64,000 nucleotides of DNA from JAAYXE01 sp964391195 (lineage in GTDB: Bacteria > Chloroflexota > Anaerolineae > Anaerolineales > UBA4823): contig CAYMLG010000019.1 in NCBI GenBank assembly GCA_964391195.1, positions 1 to 64,000 on the forward strand. Reading direction: 5' to 3'. The notes under the pieces were generated by a model, which ran no database searches, was not told the DNA's origin, and worked only from the letters and a program-made list of their open reading frames with translations. The first letter of the stretch is position 1. The number at the start of each line of letters is the position of its first letter. A program made the translations under genes and the position numbers. Of the stretch, positions 42,778 through 52,200 are shown piece after piece.

Positions 42778-43545
42778 TCATTGACCTTCGCTGCGGTCGC
42801 CTGGAGTAATGTAGTTGACCTTTTTATATGGCTTGACCTGGGGGTTAAGGTTGTCTTTGAGCAGGTTGCCGGAAACGTGCATCAGCGTGTCGCCGAAGTC
42901 GGGGTCGATGCCCATGCTTGCCAGGCAGGGGAAATGGTGGTGCAGCAGCCCGGCCTTCTCCTCCGCCTCATCCGCCGACACACCGGCCAGGCGTTCCGCC
43001 ACGTACCGGGCGCAGCCACAGACGGCGTCCCGGCGGACTTCAACGGTAGTAATCTGGCGCGTCTCGGGGTCGATCTCGAGCTTCAGGTCGGGCTGCCCGA
43101 AGTACCGGGCGAACTCGGAGATCAGCGGGCTGTCATAAGCCATGCGCTGCCGCCGGGCGACCAGGTAATCCGTTTCGGTCAGCGAGCACAGCGGTTTGGG
43201 GGTGGCGCAGACCACCCCCATCCTTTCCAACCAACCGCGCAACTGGCGGGCCAACCCGCGCGGCAGCCAGGCTTCGTTGTCCACGCTGGCGATCACGGCT
43301 TTGGCTCCGGTCATGGCGGCGATCTCGGGCAGCAGCTCGGCAACCCCTTTATGCTCGGCGAACGAGAGGATTAGCTCGGCTGCTGGCAGCTCCGGCGGCA
43401 GGTAGTCCTCCGGATAATCGATCACCAGCGGGAAGGCGGCCGGCGCCTGCCAGGTTTCGATCTCCCAGCTTTGCGGCGCGTGCTGCTTCACGTTTTCGAC
43501 GTGGCGGTACCCATATGTGCCGGAGACAACAGCCAGGATGCGCAT
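42778..43545 (-). CDS. DUF166 family protein
   Basis: 255 residues, soluble. Begins MRILAVVSGTYGYRHVENVK and contains FPLVIDYPEDYLPPELPAAELILSF, the DUF166 N-terminal pattern. A cysteine-rich motif DAVCGCARYVAERL and PKPLCSL are conserved in this family, which is widespread in archaea and anaerobes without known function. It starts three bp after the stop of the hemerythrin/PAS gene, so it is cotranscribed with it and probably shares its regulation by the TTTGC site. Confidence 0.75.
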   Translation of the reverse strand: MRILAVVSGTYGYRHVENVKQHAPQSWEIETWQAPAAFPLVIDYPEDYLPPELPAAELILSFAEHKGVAELLPEIAAMTGAKAVIASVDNEAWLPRGLARQLRGWLERMGVVCATPKPLCSLTETDYLVARRQRMAYDSPLISEFARYFGQPDLKLEIDPETRQITTVEVRRDAVCGCARYVAERLAGVSADEAEEKAGLLHHHFPCLASMGIDPDFGDTLMHVSGNLLKDNLNPQVKPYKKVNYITPGDRSEGQ

Positions 43546-43548
43546 TGC

Positions 43549-44805
43549 TCAATTCTCGTCCAGCAGCCGCCGCTCGCCCTGCAATGCGCGCAGTGGAGTG
43601 ATATCCTGCGTCACTTCCAGGGTGCCGCGATAGGCGCCATGTTCGTCGCGCAGGGCAAAGTAGCTGATGTGGACCATCCGCCCCGCAAAGTTGATCCAGA
43701 ATTCGGCCTGCTCCCGCCGGCCGAGGCGGAAATCATCCAGGATCTGCTGCACGCGCCCCACACTCTGCGGCGGGTGGCAGTTCTGCACTTTCCGCCCGAT
43801 GATAGCCGGGGTGCGGTTGAAGATGCGCTCGCGGGTCTGAGAGTAGTAGCACACCGTATCCTGCTCGTCCACGAAGGTCACATCCACCGGCAAGTGGCGC
43901 AGCAGCATATCCACCTGCTCCAGGCTGAGCGCACCGGTGTTCAGCGGCAGCCTGGCCGGTTTCGCCGGGCTCTCTGCCCTCACCGGGCTTTCCGGCGGCC
44001 GGTGGATCTGCTCGATCAGGCTGCCCGCCGGAGCCCCTTGCCGGCCCGGCGCCCACTCATTTCCGGGTGCGATCAAGAAAAAGCCGATTTCTTCTTCCTG
44101 GTCCCGGATTTCGGCCCAATCCTCTTCTGTCAGGTGTTCGAGCGCGGCCGGGAAGAGGATCTTCTCCTCTTTATACACCATTTCCCCGATCTTGGCGGCG
44201 ATCTCCTGGAAACGGGCTTCCACCTCGGCGGGATCGATTTTCCCCGCCTCGCTCACAGCCTGGGCGAGGCTGCGCAGGCCGAGGCGGATTTCATCGTGAA
44301 TCCCCCACATCACCTTCGAAGGTCCATAGAATCCGTAGGCCTCGAGGAAGGGGAAGAGCAGCATCTCTTTGCGCAGGTAATGCCGCTCGAACTCCCCCAG
44401 TTTTTCCAACTGCAGCCGGAAGGTGGTCAATGTCTTCGGCTGCGGCGCTGCCCGATAGTCCTGCAGTGTGGCCCCCATCTGGCTGATGAACCGCAGCACA
44501 ATCTCGTTCTCAGCCGTAAAGGTGTGGACCGGATGACCGGGGATGGTCTCCGGCGCCTGCTGTTTGTCCAGCCCATCCTGGAACACGGCGACGTGCACGT
44601 CGCACAAGCGCTGGATCTCCTCGACCGGCACGCCTTCTTCGATCAGGATCTGTTCGACTTCGGCGATCTCTTCCGCGGTAGCTTCTCCTGCCAGGGTTGA
44701 AAACAGCGCTTTCACTTCGCTCACCGGTTTCCCCTGGTGGAGCTGGACCAGCACCTCACGCAGGATCTCTTTCCGGCGGCTGACGTTGTTGATATATTCG
44801 CTCAT
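43549..44805 (-). CDS. DUF438-hemerythrin-PAS sensor protein
   Basis: 418 residues, cytoplasmic. A DUF438-type helical domain (1-70) is followed by an HHE hemerythrin domain (about 90-240) with ENEIVLRFISQMG, GEFERHYLRKEMLLFPFLE, WGIHDEIRLGL and YKEEKILFPAALE, whose His/Glu residues bind a di-iron site. A PAS domain (about 300-410) with YYSQTRERIFNRTPAIIGRK ends the protein. Such DUF438 proteins respond to oxygen or nitric oxide. The promoter has a perfect TTTGCGC/GCGCAAA site 90 bp upstream. First gene of an operon with DUF166. Confidence 0.82.
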   Translation of the reverse strand: MSEYINNVSRRKEILREVLVQLHQGKPVSEVKALFSTLAGEATAEEIAEVEQILIEEGVPVEEIQRLCDVHVAVFQDGLDKQQAPETIPGHPVHTFTAENEIVLRFISQMGATLQDYRAAPQPKTLTTFRLQLEKLGEFERHYLRKEMLLFPFLEAYGFYGPSKVMWGIHDEIRLGLRSLAQAVSEAGKIDPAEVEARFQEIAAKIGEMVYKEEKILFPAALEHLTEEDWAEIRDQEEEIGFFLIAPGNEWAPGRQGAPAGSLIEQIHRPPESPVRAESPAKPARLPLNTGALSLEQVDMLLRHLPVDVTFVDEQDTVCYYSQTRERIFNRTPAIIGRKVQNCHPPQSVGRVQQILDDFRLGRREQAEFWINFAGRMVHISYFALRDEHGAYRGTLEVTQDITPLRALQGERRLLDEN

Positions 44806-44894
44806 TGGATTGCACTCTCACTTCCTCAGATTTACCAGCACCGGAAACACGGTCTGGCTACTGTTAAAGGATAGTGGAAGGATGCAATCCCATG

Positions 44895-44910
44895 TTTGCG
44901 CCAGCGCAAA
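44895..44910. promoter_or_regulatory. Crp/Fnr-type site TTTGCGC-CA-GCGCAAA
   Basis: Seven-base perfect arms (eight with outer G/C) 90 bp before the DUF438-hemerythrin gene. Almost identical to the site at 59874-59889. In the FNR frame it reads TTGCG-N4-CGCAA. Confidence 0.65.
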
Positions 44911-44935
44911 CGACGGCTAACTGCCGCCGGAAAAA

Positions 44936-44970
44936 TGCTGGCAGCCATCACTAGTTGATGGCTGCCAGCA
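44936..44970 (-). terminator. Intrinsic terminator of the CopD-like gene
   Basis: TGCTGGCAGCCATCA and complement around CTAGT, then TTTTT on the minus strand. It lies 53 bp past the stop of the minus-strand membrane protein gene. Confidence 0.75.
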
Positions 44971-45022
44971 AGGCCTGTATGATCTTCCCTGCGTAGGCAG
45001 TGAGATAACTCACAGCTTCACG

Positions 45023-45547
45023 CTAAAAGAACCAGTAGCGCGCGGTTGCCATAGTCAGCATCGATATGGTAAGCATAACAAAGTCGATGGCTTCCGCCCG
45101 ATTGAGTTTTCCTTCCAGAGCGCTAAGCTCCTGCAGCAGTTCTGGAGCCGGTGGCCCGCCTGCTCTGGCGATCTGTTGGCCGATGGATCCCATGCGAGCC
45201 GCGGTTGGGCCGATGCCAAAACTGCCGACCAGGAAAGCGACTAGCGCCGCGAGCGACCCGATCGTAAAGCCAATCCCCGGTCCTGTCCGGAACCAGGCCA
45301 GATTGAACCCACCGGACGCATGAACCAGGAGCACGCCCCCGGCGAGCACGGTGAGCAGGCTGGTGACCATCATAAATACAGGATACCGGCTGCGACCGGT
45401 TAGGGTTTGCATGAATTGGCCCCCTGCAGGTCCGATAGATTTCACCGATGGCTTGATGAAGAACAGGTAGACAATTGCCGCTCCGATCCACAACCCACCG
45501 GAAAAGATATGAAGGATACGAAAGAGAATCACAAGGTAAACGTTCAT
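45023..45547 (-). CDS. Four-helix membrane protein, CopD/DUF2269-like
   Basis: 174 residues with four helices; the first carries LFRILHIFSGGLWIGAAIVYLFF, whose His-x6-W pattern is typical of CopD/DUF2269-type membrane proteins. Next come YPVFMMVTSLLTVLAGGVLL, GIGFTIGSLAALVAFLVGSF and a final DFVMLTISMLTMATARYW. AAGGAG precedes the ATG. Function unknown; heme or copper binding at the membrane is possible. Confidence 0.68.
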   Translation of the reverse strand: MNVYLVILFRILHIFSGGLWIGAAIVYLFFIKPSVKSIGPAGGQFMQTLTGRSRYPVFMMVTSLLTVLAGGVLLVHASGGFNLAWFRTGPGIGFTIGSLAALVAFLVGSFGIGPTAARMGSIGQQIARAGGPPAPELLQELSALEGKLNRAEAIDFVMLTISMLTMATARYWFF

Positions 45548-45755
45548 TTGGAATACTCCTTAGATATTAAACAAAACCAGAAACTTGGAAAGATCCAACA
45601 GGCGTCTGCGCCGTGAAGCCCTGCTCCCTGGACCCATAACTGTCACGGAGAACCAGGGGCTTTGTGGCGGACCACGCACGGCTCGAAAAAGCAGTGCTCT
45701 CACGGCGCAGGACTTTTGCAGGTAAAACCGTTCCGTCAAGTTATGAAGAGTGCCT

Positions 45756-46172
45756 TCAGCATTTTGAAGAGTCATGGCTTCCACCTTCCAGAAAAAGGAA
45801 TATCTCGATGAACCAGCGCCTGCTCGAGCCTGAAACAGGAATGCCCCGGGTGATCAGAAAAAAGCCCCAGCTCTGCCCTGCTTGATTGTCTGAGGCAGAT
45901 GCTTGCAGGTGCCCCAGACCAGGAGTGCAGACCCAAATTCGAAAGCAGGACTGGGGAGGGTCAAGCGCTGAGACCGCCTTTTGGATGTACTCGATGGAGT
46001 GCATGATTGACTCGTGGATTTGGGCGAATTTGGTGGGTGGCAGGCCCAATCCACGCAGGATCTCGAGGGTGTTTTCCAGGGGTCCCTTGCTGCCCGCTTC
46101 GGACTCCGTAAACTCAGCCAGGAGCCGCCATTCGATATTCGTTTCTTCAGTAAAAGGTTTATCCGCTTGCAC
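45756..46172 (-). CDS. 138-residue soluble protein, GTG start, unknown
   Basis: Helical N-terminal half (residues 1-70, IHESIMHSIEYIQKAVSAL) and a beta-rich C-terminal half with FRIWVCTPGL, QSWGFFLITRG and WFIEIFLFLEGG. I have seen similar WGFFL...IELFLY patterns in small Chloroflexota proteins beside regulators, which supports coding here. The start is GTG at 46172 with AAAGGA eight bases upstream. It overlaps only weakly coding frames on the other strand. No function assigned. Confidence 0.5.
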   Translation of the reverse strand: MQADKPFTEETNIEWRLLAEFTESEAGSKGPLENTLEILRGLGLPPTKFAQIHESIMHSIEYIQKAVSALDPPQSCFRIWVCTPGLGHLQASASDNQAGQSWGFFLITRGIPVSGSSRRWFIEIFLFLEGGSHDSSKC

Positions 46173-46486
46173 CGCTTCCGTCCTTTTGACGTTTTTTCAT
46201 TTCGTTTCACCTTGCCCTATTTTGTCGGATTAGTCGAAAAAAGAGGTGGCACTGTATGGGGACGAAAACTGCCACAAAAAGTGATACAGTTTACCGACGG
46301 GGCACCGTAAGCAAACCGGGGACGGAGAGCAGATAATCGGAAAAATACTTCCTTTTTCACCCTTTTTTTACCTTGAAGAGTGATTTACTCCCACCGGTCC
46401 GGATGATATGCTAGAACCTCGATCATGATTTCATGGAGCCTGATGAGTGGTGGAATACGGTTTATGCACAAAAGTATGTGGAAAAA
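46173..46486. promoter_or_regulatory. Promoter region of the STAND regulator
   Basis: 314 bp, AT-richer than the coding DNA, with T-tracts (46351-46370) and a GTGGCA/TGCCAC pair around 46244-46276. No clear operator. Part of it (from 46433) could encode extra N-terminal residues of the next gene. Confidence 0.35.
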
Positions 46487-49039
46487 ATGGAAGCAAGTCA
46501 TCCCATATCATTTTGCGAGTGGTTGCAGCGCCGGAGAAAAGTGCTCGACTTAACCAGAGCAGAACTCGCCCAGGCCGCCGGATGTTCAATCTCTGCCCTA
46601 CGGAAGATCGAAGGTGGAGAGCGTAAACCTTCGAAACAGCTTGCCTCTCTGCTGTCCGCATCGTTGCAAGTCCCCCCGGAATATGAGCCAAACTTTATAC
46701 GCGCTGCCCGCGGCGAACTGAACGTTGAACGCCTGCCGTCGCCCGATTCCCTTCCGGATCGGAACGTCGCCTCGGAGTGCTCACCCGCTCGCCCTGATAC
46801 CCTGGGCTTGCAGCCGCAGGTCCGCTTGATCGGTCGCGAGAGCGAGCTTTCTACGCTCCACCGTTTATTGCGCGACCCGGAATGTTCGCTGCTTACCCTG
46901 GTGGGCCTGGGAGGGATCGGAAAAACTCGCCTGGCGTCCGAACTGGAGAAAATTTGCTCGCCTCTCTTTCCCGGCGGCATTTATTTTGTGAATCTCGCTC
47001 CGCTGCAGGAGATCGAGTTCATGGTCCCCGCCATCGCCCAGGCGATGAACATTCCGCTTACCGGGAACCTGGATGCGCGCGCACAGTTCCTACACGGTTT
47101 GTCTCACCAGGTGGGGAATTTCCTGCTTATCCTTGATAACCTGGAGCACTTGTTGGCCCTAACCCCAGCCGTCGACCGGAGTGGCGGTGTGGCCGAGCTG
47201 CTGGTTGATATGCTCCAGCAGGCCCCTACCATAAAAATCCTGGTCACCTCTAGAGAGCGCATTCATCTGCACGCTGAATGGACTTTTGAGCTGCACGGTT
47301 TGCCTGTCCCCCAAGAGCTTGATCCCCACCGGCCGGAAGAGAACAGCGCCGTGGCCCTGTTCCTTCAGCATGCGCGCCGGGTGAATCCGGAGTATCGAAT
47401 GACCCCGGCCGATCTTTCGGCGATCATCCAGATTTGCCAACTGGTGGGGGGAGTGCCGCTGGCCATCGAGCTGGCGGCAGCCTGGACCGCAATGCTCACC
47501 TGTGAAGAAATTGCACAGGAAATTGGCTCCAACCTGGATTTTCTGAGCACCTCGATGTGGGATATCCCCGAACGGCACCGCTCCATGCGAGCGACCTTCG
47601 ATCACTCCTGGAACTTACTATCTGGGGGGGAGCGCAGGGTGCTCTCCCACCTCTCGATCTTTCAAGGGGGGTTCCGCCGCAAGGCGGCCGAGCAGGTGGT
47701 CGGGGCGGACTTACATATTTTGGCCAACCTGGTTTCCAAGTCACTGCTGCGCCGGACGGAAAGCGGGCGCTACAACATCCACGAAGTGATTCGCCAGTTC
47801 GCTTTATCCCACCTTACTGTCGATCCCACCTATCGAATAGTGCGACAGGCGCACAGTGAGTATTACCTCAAACTGCTTGCAGAAAAGGAAAGCGAGCTCA
47901 AAGGGGCAGCCCAGCTTCAGGCCATCCGGGAAATTGTGGATGAGATGGATAATCTACGGACCGCATGGGCCTGGGCGGCGAAGGGAGCAAACTATCTCTT
48001 AATTTGTTCTGCCTTACGTAGTTTTGGGTGGTTCTGCAACATCCACGGTTACCTGGATGAGGGGATCGAACAACTGGAAATGGTCGCGCGTAAGTTAAGG
48101 ACCGCTCAGGACGATGCCGGCTGGCAGGCGATCCTTGGCCGGGTCCTGGCGCAGCAGGGCCTGCTCAATTTTCGCAAGGGCCGGTTTGGCCCGGCGCTGG
48201 AACTGTTCGAGGCCAGCCTTAAGTATTTTGGATCCACTGGTGAGCCTGCGTGGTTGGTCGATCCGCTGTTAATCAGCGGTATTATCCTGTTTCTCATTGG
48301 CGAAATTGACGTTTCACGGTCCCGGTTGACGGAAGCCCTGGCGAACGCCCAGACGGCAAAAGATGAGTGGGCTGCAGCCTATGCCCATTTCAACCTCGGT
48401 TACATTGACAGCCTCACCGGGCATTACAGCCGGGGTTATGAGACCATGCTTTCCGCGCTGGCCGCATGGCGAGAAATCGGCGATCCGAACGCGGTTGCAT
48501 TGGGCTTGAATTTCATCAGCCGCACTGCGATCCAATTGGGGCTTCATGCGGAAGCGCGGACCTTCCTGGAGGAGAGCCTGCGCCTGAACATCGAAGTCGG
48601 TGACCGGTGGGGGACCGGCACCAGCTACCGCAACCTCGGCCTGGCTGCCCTGAGGCGGGGAGAGCTTGACGAGGCGCGAACCATGCTCCAGGAAAGTTTG
48701 GAGATCTTCGATGGGTTCGTCACCGGCTGGGATATCGCCCAATCGCTCTCATACCTGGCCGATGTGGAGGCTGCCGCCGCCGATCTACCGGCTGCCATGC
48801 AGACCTATTCGCGAGCGATCGAACTGGCCGTCGAAGCGCAAGCGCTGCCTTTGGCCATGGAGGCGACCGCCGGGCTGGCTCGGGTCCACTTCCTGGCCGG
48901 TGAGAAGGCGAAGTCCGCAGAGCTGCTGCGGGTCGTTTTAGATCACCCGGCCAGCCCTGCACCGATCAAGGATCACGCCTGCCAGATGCTCGTTGAAATT
49001 GCTGAGGCAAGTGCCCCGGCAAATGCCGCACTCCGCTAA
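46487..49039 (+). CDS. XRE-HTH / NB-ARC ATPase / TPR regulator (STAND family)
   Basis: 850 residues. XRE-type HTH at about 1-60 (RKVLDLTRAELAQAAGCSIS), then an NB-ARC ATPase with Walker A GLGGIGKTRLA, Walker B FLLILDNLEHL, sensor TSRERIHL and GVPLAIELAAAW, a winged-helix segment (FDHSWNLLSGGERRVL) and about ten TPR-like repeats to the end (e.g. YRNLGLAALRRGELDEARTMLQES). Such Chloroflexota proteins are predicted signal-gated transcription regulators. Start 46487 (MEASHPISFCEWLQRRRKVL) matches related N-termini; 46433 is also open. No target gene is evident; it is convergent with narG. Confidence 0.85.
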   Translation: MEASHPISFCEWLQRRRKVLDLTRAELAQAAGCSISALRKIEGGERKPSKQLASLLSASLQVPPEYEPNFIRAARGELNVERLPSPDSLPDRNVASECSPARPDTLGLQPQVRLIGRESELSTLHRLLRDPECSLLTLVGLGGIGKTRLASELEKICSPLFPGGIYFVNLAPLQEIEFMVPAIAQAMNIPLTGNLDARAQFLHGLSHQVGNFLLILDNLEHLLALTPAVDRSGGVAELLVDMLQQAPTIKILVTSRERIHLHAEWTFELHGLPVPQELDPHRPEENSAVALFLQHARRVNPEYRMTPADLSAIIQICQLVGGVPLAIELAAAWTAMLTCEEIAQEIGSNLDFLSTSMWDIPERHRSMRATFDHSWNLLSGGERRVLSHLSIFQGGFRRKAAEQVVGADLHILANLVSKSLLRRTESGRYNIHEVIRQFALSHLTVDPTYRIVRQAHSEYYLKLLAEKESELKGAAQLQAIREIVDEMDNLRTAWAWAAKGANYLLICSALRSFGWFCNIHGYLDEGIEQLEMVARKLRTAQDDAGWQAILGRVLAQQGLLNFRKGRFGPALELFEASLKYFGSTGEPAWLVDPLLISGIILFLIGEIDVSRSRLTEALANAQTAKDEWAAAYAHFNLGYIDSLTGHYSRGYETMLSALAAWREIGDPNAVALGLNFISRTAIQLGLHAEARTFLEESLRLNIEVGDRWGTGTSYRNLGLAALRRGELDEARTMLQESLEIFDGFVTGWDIAQSLSYLADVEAAAADLPAAMQTYSRAIELAVEAQALPLAMEATAGLARVHFLAGEKAKSAELLRVVLDHPASPAPIKDHACQMLVEIAEASAPANAALR

Positions 49040-49125
49040 AAAAGGCCCGCCGCCGTGCAGCGCGCCGCACCGGTGTCCTTCGCGTAGCGCAATGACACTG
49101 CAGCCGTATGGTTTCTCAAAAATAG

Positions 49126-49174
49126 ATGATTTGGGGTGGGACGGGCTGGACGGCCCGTCCCACCCCCAAATCAT
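49126..49174. terminator. Long palindrome between STAND gene and narG
   Basis: Arms of 21 and 22 bases (ATGATTTGGGGTGGGACGGG ...) pair with one bulged base around TGGACG. Preceded by TTTCTCAAAAATAG, which resembles the TTTCTCAAGAATC before the palindrome at 5183. Confidence 0.6.
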
Positions 49175-49213
49175 TTCTCTCTCAATGCCTGGCTGAGAGC
49201 CAGTGGATAAACG

Positions 49214-49251
49214 ATGGCGGGCAGGAAGCTGCACAGCTTCCTGCCCGCCAT
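49214..49251. terminator. Second palindrome, 17-bp stem
   Basis: ATGGCGGGCAGGAAGCT pairs perfectly with 49235-49251 around GCAC. With the preceding palindrome it forms a pair like that at 5.1-5.2 kb, between convergent genes. Confidence 0.65.
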
Positions 49252-49276
49252 AAGTTGTCGGCGGCTGGTCTGCGGA

Positions 49277-52200
49277 TTAAAACTCGGGCTTCTCCACCTT
49301 GCGCACGAACACGAAGGTATCCCGGTTGACGCCGGTCGGCCCCCAATAGTTGAAGGCATAACTGAATTGAGCGTAGCCGCCGGACATGAGCACCGGTTTC
49401 AGCCGGGTGCGGGTCAGAGAGTTGTTCATCCCGGCGCGGCGGCCGCGAGACGGCGACTTGGGGATGCCCACCGTGCGCTCGGTGGCGTGGTAGACGAACA
49501 CCGTGCCGGACGGGATGCGGGCGGAGACGTTCGCCCGCTGGACGAATACGCCGTTGTCGTTATACAACTCAACCCAATCGTTGTCCTCGATCCCCAATTC
49601 CGCCGCGTCTTTGTCGTTGAGCCAGACCGGATACCCGCCGCGCGAGAGGGTCATCATGCGGTGGTTTTCCGAGTAGGTGGAGTGGATGCTCCATTTGCCG
49701 TGCGGGGTGATGTAGTTGAACAGGCGGCCCTGCCCGGCTTTCAGCAGAGTCTGCCCTGCATCGTCCATCATCGTGTGGTCCGGCTTGGGCTTGTACACCG
49801 GCAAATGCTCGCCCCAGGCCAGGTACGATTCGTGTTCGAGATAGAAATGCTGCCGGCCGGTCAGGGTGCGCCAGGGGACCAGGCGATCCACGTTCAGGGT
49901 GAAGGGAGAATAGGGGCGGCCTTTCATCACCAGGCCGGACCAGGTGGGCGTGGTGAGCACCCGCCTAGGCTGAGAGACCAGGTCCGGGAAGGAGTAGCGC
50001 ACATCCCGCATGCCCAGGGCCAGGTCGGTGAGCTGCAGGCCCGTTTTGTGCTCTTCAGCTTCGAACGCCCGGAAGGCCAGTTCGCCATTGGAGGCCGGAT
50101 CCAGGTATAGGATGGCGTTGGCGACCTGTACGGCTTCCTCCAGGGAGGGGTAGGCGCATCCATCGTCGCCGTTCCGGCCGGAGGCGGCAGCTCCCGGGAA
50201 GCTCACCCGGCCATTGCCGGAGTGGGGGACCCCCCCGAAATGGCGCGGCTGGTGGTTGAGCAGGGCCTGGTACTCACCGGCGACCGGAATCGTCAGGCCG
50301 TGGGCGGAGACGCCGTTCTGCTCCACTCCCTTCCCCAGGCTGACCATGCGCTCATACAGGTTTACGTAATCCCGTTCGACCACGCGGAACTTCGGCATAG
50401 TCACCCCGGGGATCGGCTCTACTTCTCCGGCGGTCCAGTCCCTGACCTCCGGCTGCGCCAGCTCATCGGGGGTGTCGTGCTGCAGAGGGAGCATGACGAG
50501 GTCCTTCACCGGCTCCGGCAGGTGAACGCGGGCCAGCTCGCTGACTTTCTGGGCGACCAGTTTATAGATATCCCAGTCGCTCTTCGATTCCCAGGCGGGC
50601 GGCACAACGGCCTGCATGGGATTAATGAAGGAGTGCAGGTCGGTGCTGTTCAGGTCGTCCTTCTCGTACCAGGTGGCGGCGGGCAGGACGATGTCGGAAT
50701 ACAGGGCCGAGGTGTCCATGCGGAAATTGAGATCCACCACCAGGTCCAGCTTGCCCACCGGGGCCTGGGGCCGGAACTCGACCTCTGAGGTGTGCCCCTG
50801 GGCCAGCTCGGCGGCAATCGTGTTGGTGTGCGTGCCCAGGTAGTGCTTCAGGAAGTACTCGTGCCCCTTGGCGCTTGTGCCGATGGCGTTGCCGCGCCAG
50901 ATGAACCACACCCGGGGCCAGTTTTCGGGAGCGTCGGGGTCTTCCACGGCGAACTTGAGGCGTCCCTGGCGGAGCTGCTCGACGGCGTCGCGGATGATCT
51001 CTTCATTGCTGGCTGCGCCGCGCTCCCGGGCCTCGCGGACGACTTCGAGCGGGCTGCGGTTGAACTGTGGGAAGAAAGGCAGCCAGCCGCGGCGCACCGC
51101 CCGCACCTGGTGATCGATGGTGTGGCCGGAGGCAAGGCCCTGTCCGGGCGGCAGGCGATCATAGGCGGAGAAGCCGCGCTCGTAGCGCCATTGATCGGAA
51201 TGAACGTAGTGGAAGGAGGGCGTGTTTTGCTGGCGCGGGGGCATGCCCCAGTCGCCGGCAAAAGCAATGGCGCCCCAGGAGGCCTGGTTGACCAGCTTTT
51301 CCTGGCCCACGTAGTGCGCCAGCCCACCGCCGTTCACCCCCACGCTGCCGGTGAGCATCAGGGCGACGATCGCCGAGCGGTAGAGCAGGTTGTTGTGGTA
51401 CCAGTGGTTGGCGCCGGCGCCGATGATGACCAGGTTCTTCCCGCGAGTCTTTTCGGCGTTCTGCCCCCACTCGCGGGCGAAGCGCAGCAGGGTGTCGCGG
51501 TGAATGCCGGTCCGCTTCTCCTGCCAGGCCGGGGTGTAGGCGGCCTCCTCATCGTAGCTCTGCGGGTACTCGCCGGGCAGACCGCGCCTCACCCCAAAGC
51601 GGGCCAGCACCAGGTCGAAGACCGTGGTCACGGCAACCATTCCAGCCGCGGTTTGAAGGTAACGAACCGGGACGCCGCGCTTGAGCCTCTCGCCGTTCTC
51701 GAAATCGTCGAATTCGAGCTCTACGATCGCGTCGTGTTTTTCGCGGAAGCTCAGCTCGGGGTCGAGGGCGGCGCCGGTCACGGCTTCTTCCAACTGCAGG
51801 TTCCACTTCCCGGGGTCCTGCTTGCTCCAGCGAAAGCCGATCGTGCCTTTGGGCATGCGCGCCGTCCGGCTGTTCCGGTCCCATACCAGCAGCTTCCAAT
51901 CCCCGTGTTCCTGGTCCTTATAAGCCTCCAACCGGTTGGCGCGCAGGTACCTGCCCGGTTCGTCGCCTTCGATCTGCACCAGGAAAGGCATATCGGTATA
52001 GCGCTGCAGGTACTGGGTGAAGTAGGGGACCTGGCGCTCGACGTAGAACTCCTTGAGCAGCACATGGTTGACCGCCATCCAGAACGCGGCGTCCTGCCCG
52101 GCATGGGTTGGGATCCAGTAATCGGCGTACTTGGCTACCTGGGAAAAGTCTGGGGAGAAAACGGTCAGCTTGGCCCCGGCGTGGCGCACTTCTGAAATAA

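Noticed and set aside
45560..45784. 74-codon minus-strand frame after the small GTG-started gene
   Set aside because: Composition (Arg clusters) and lack of a good start suggest chance; it overlaps the end of a better candidate.
50792..52195. A 467-codon + strand frame opposite narG
   Set aside because: narG on the other strand is unmistakable; this is its antisense shadow.
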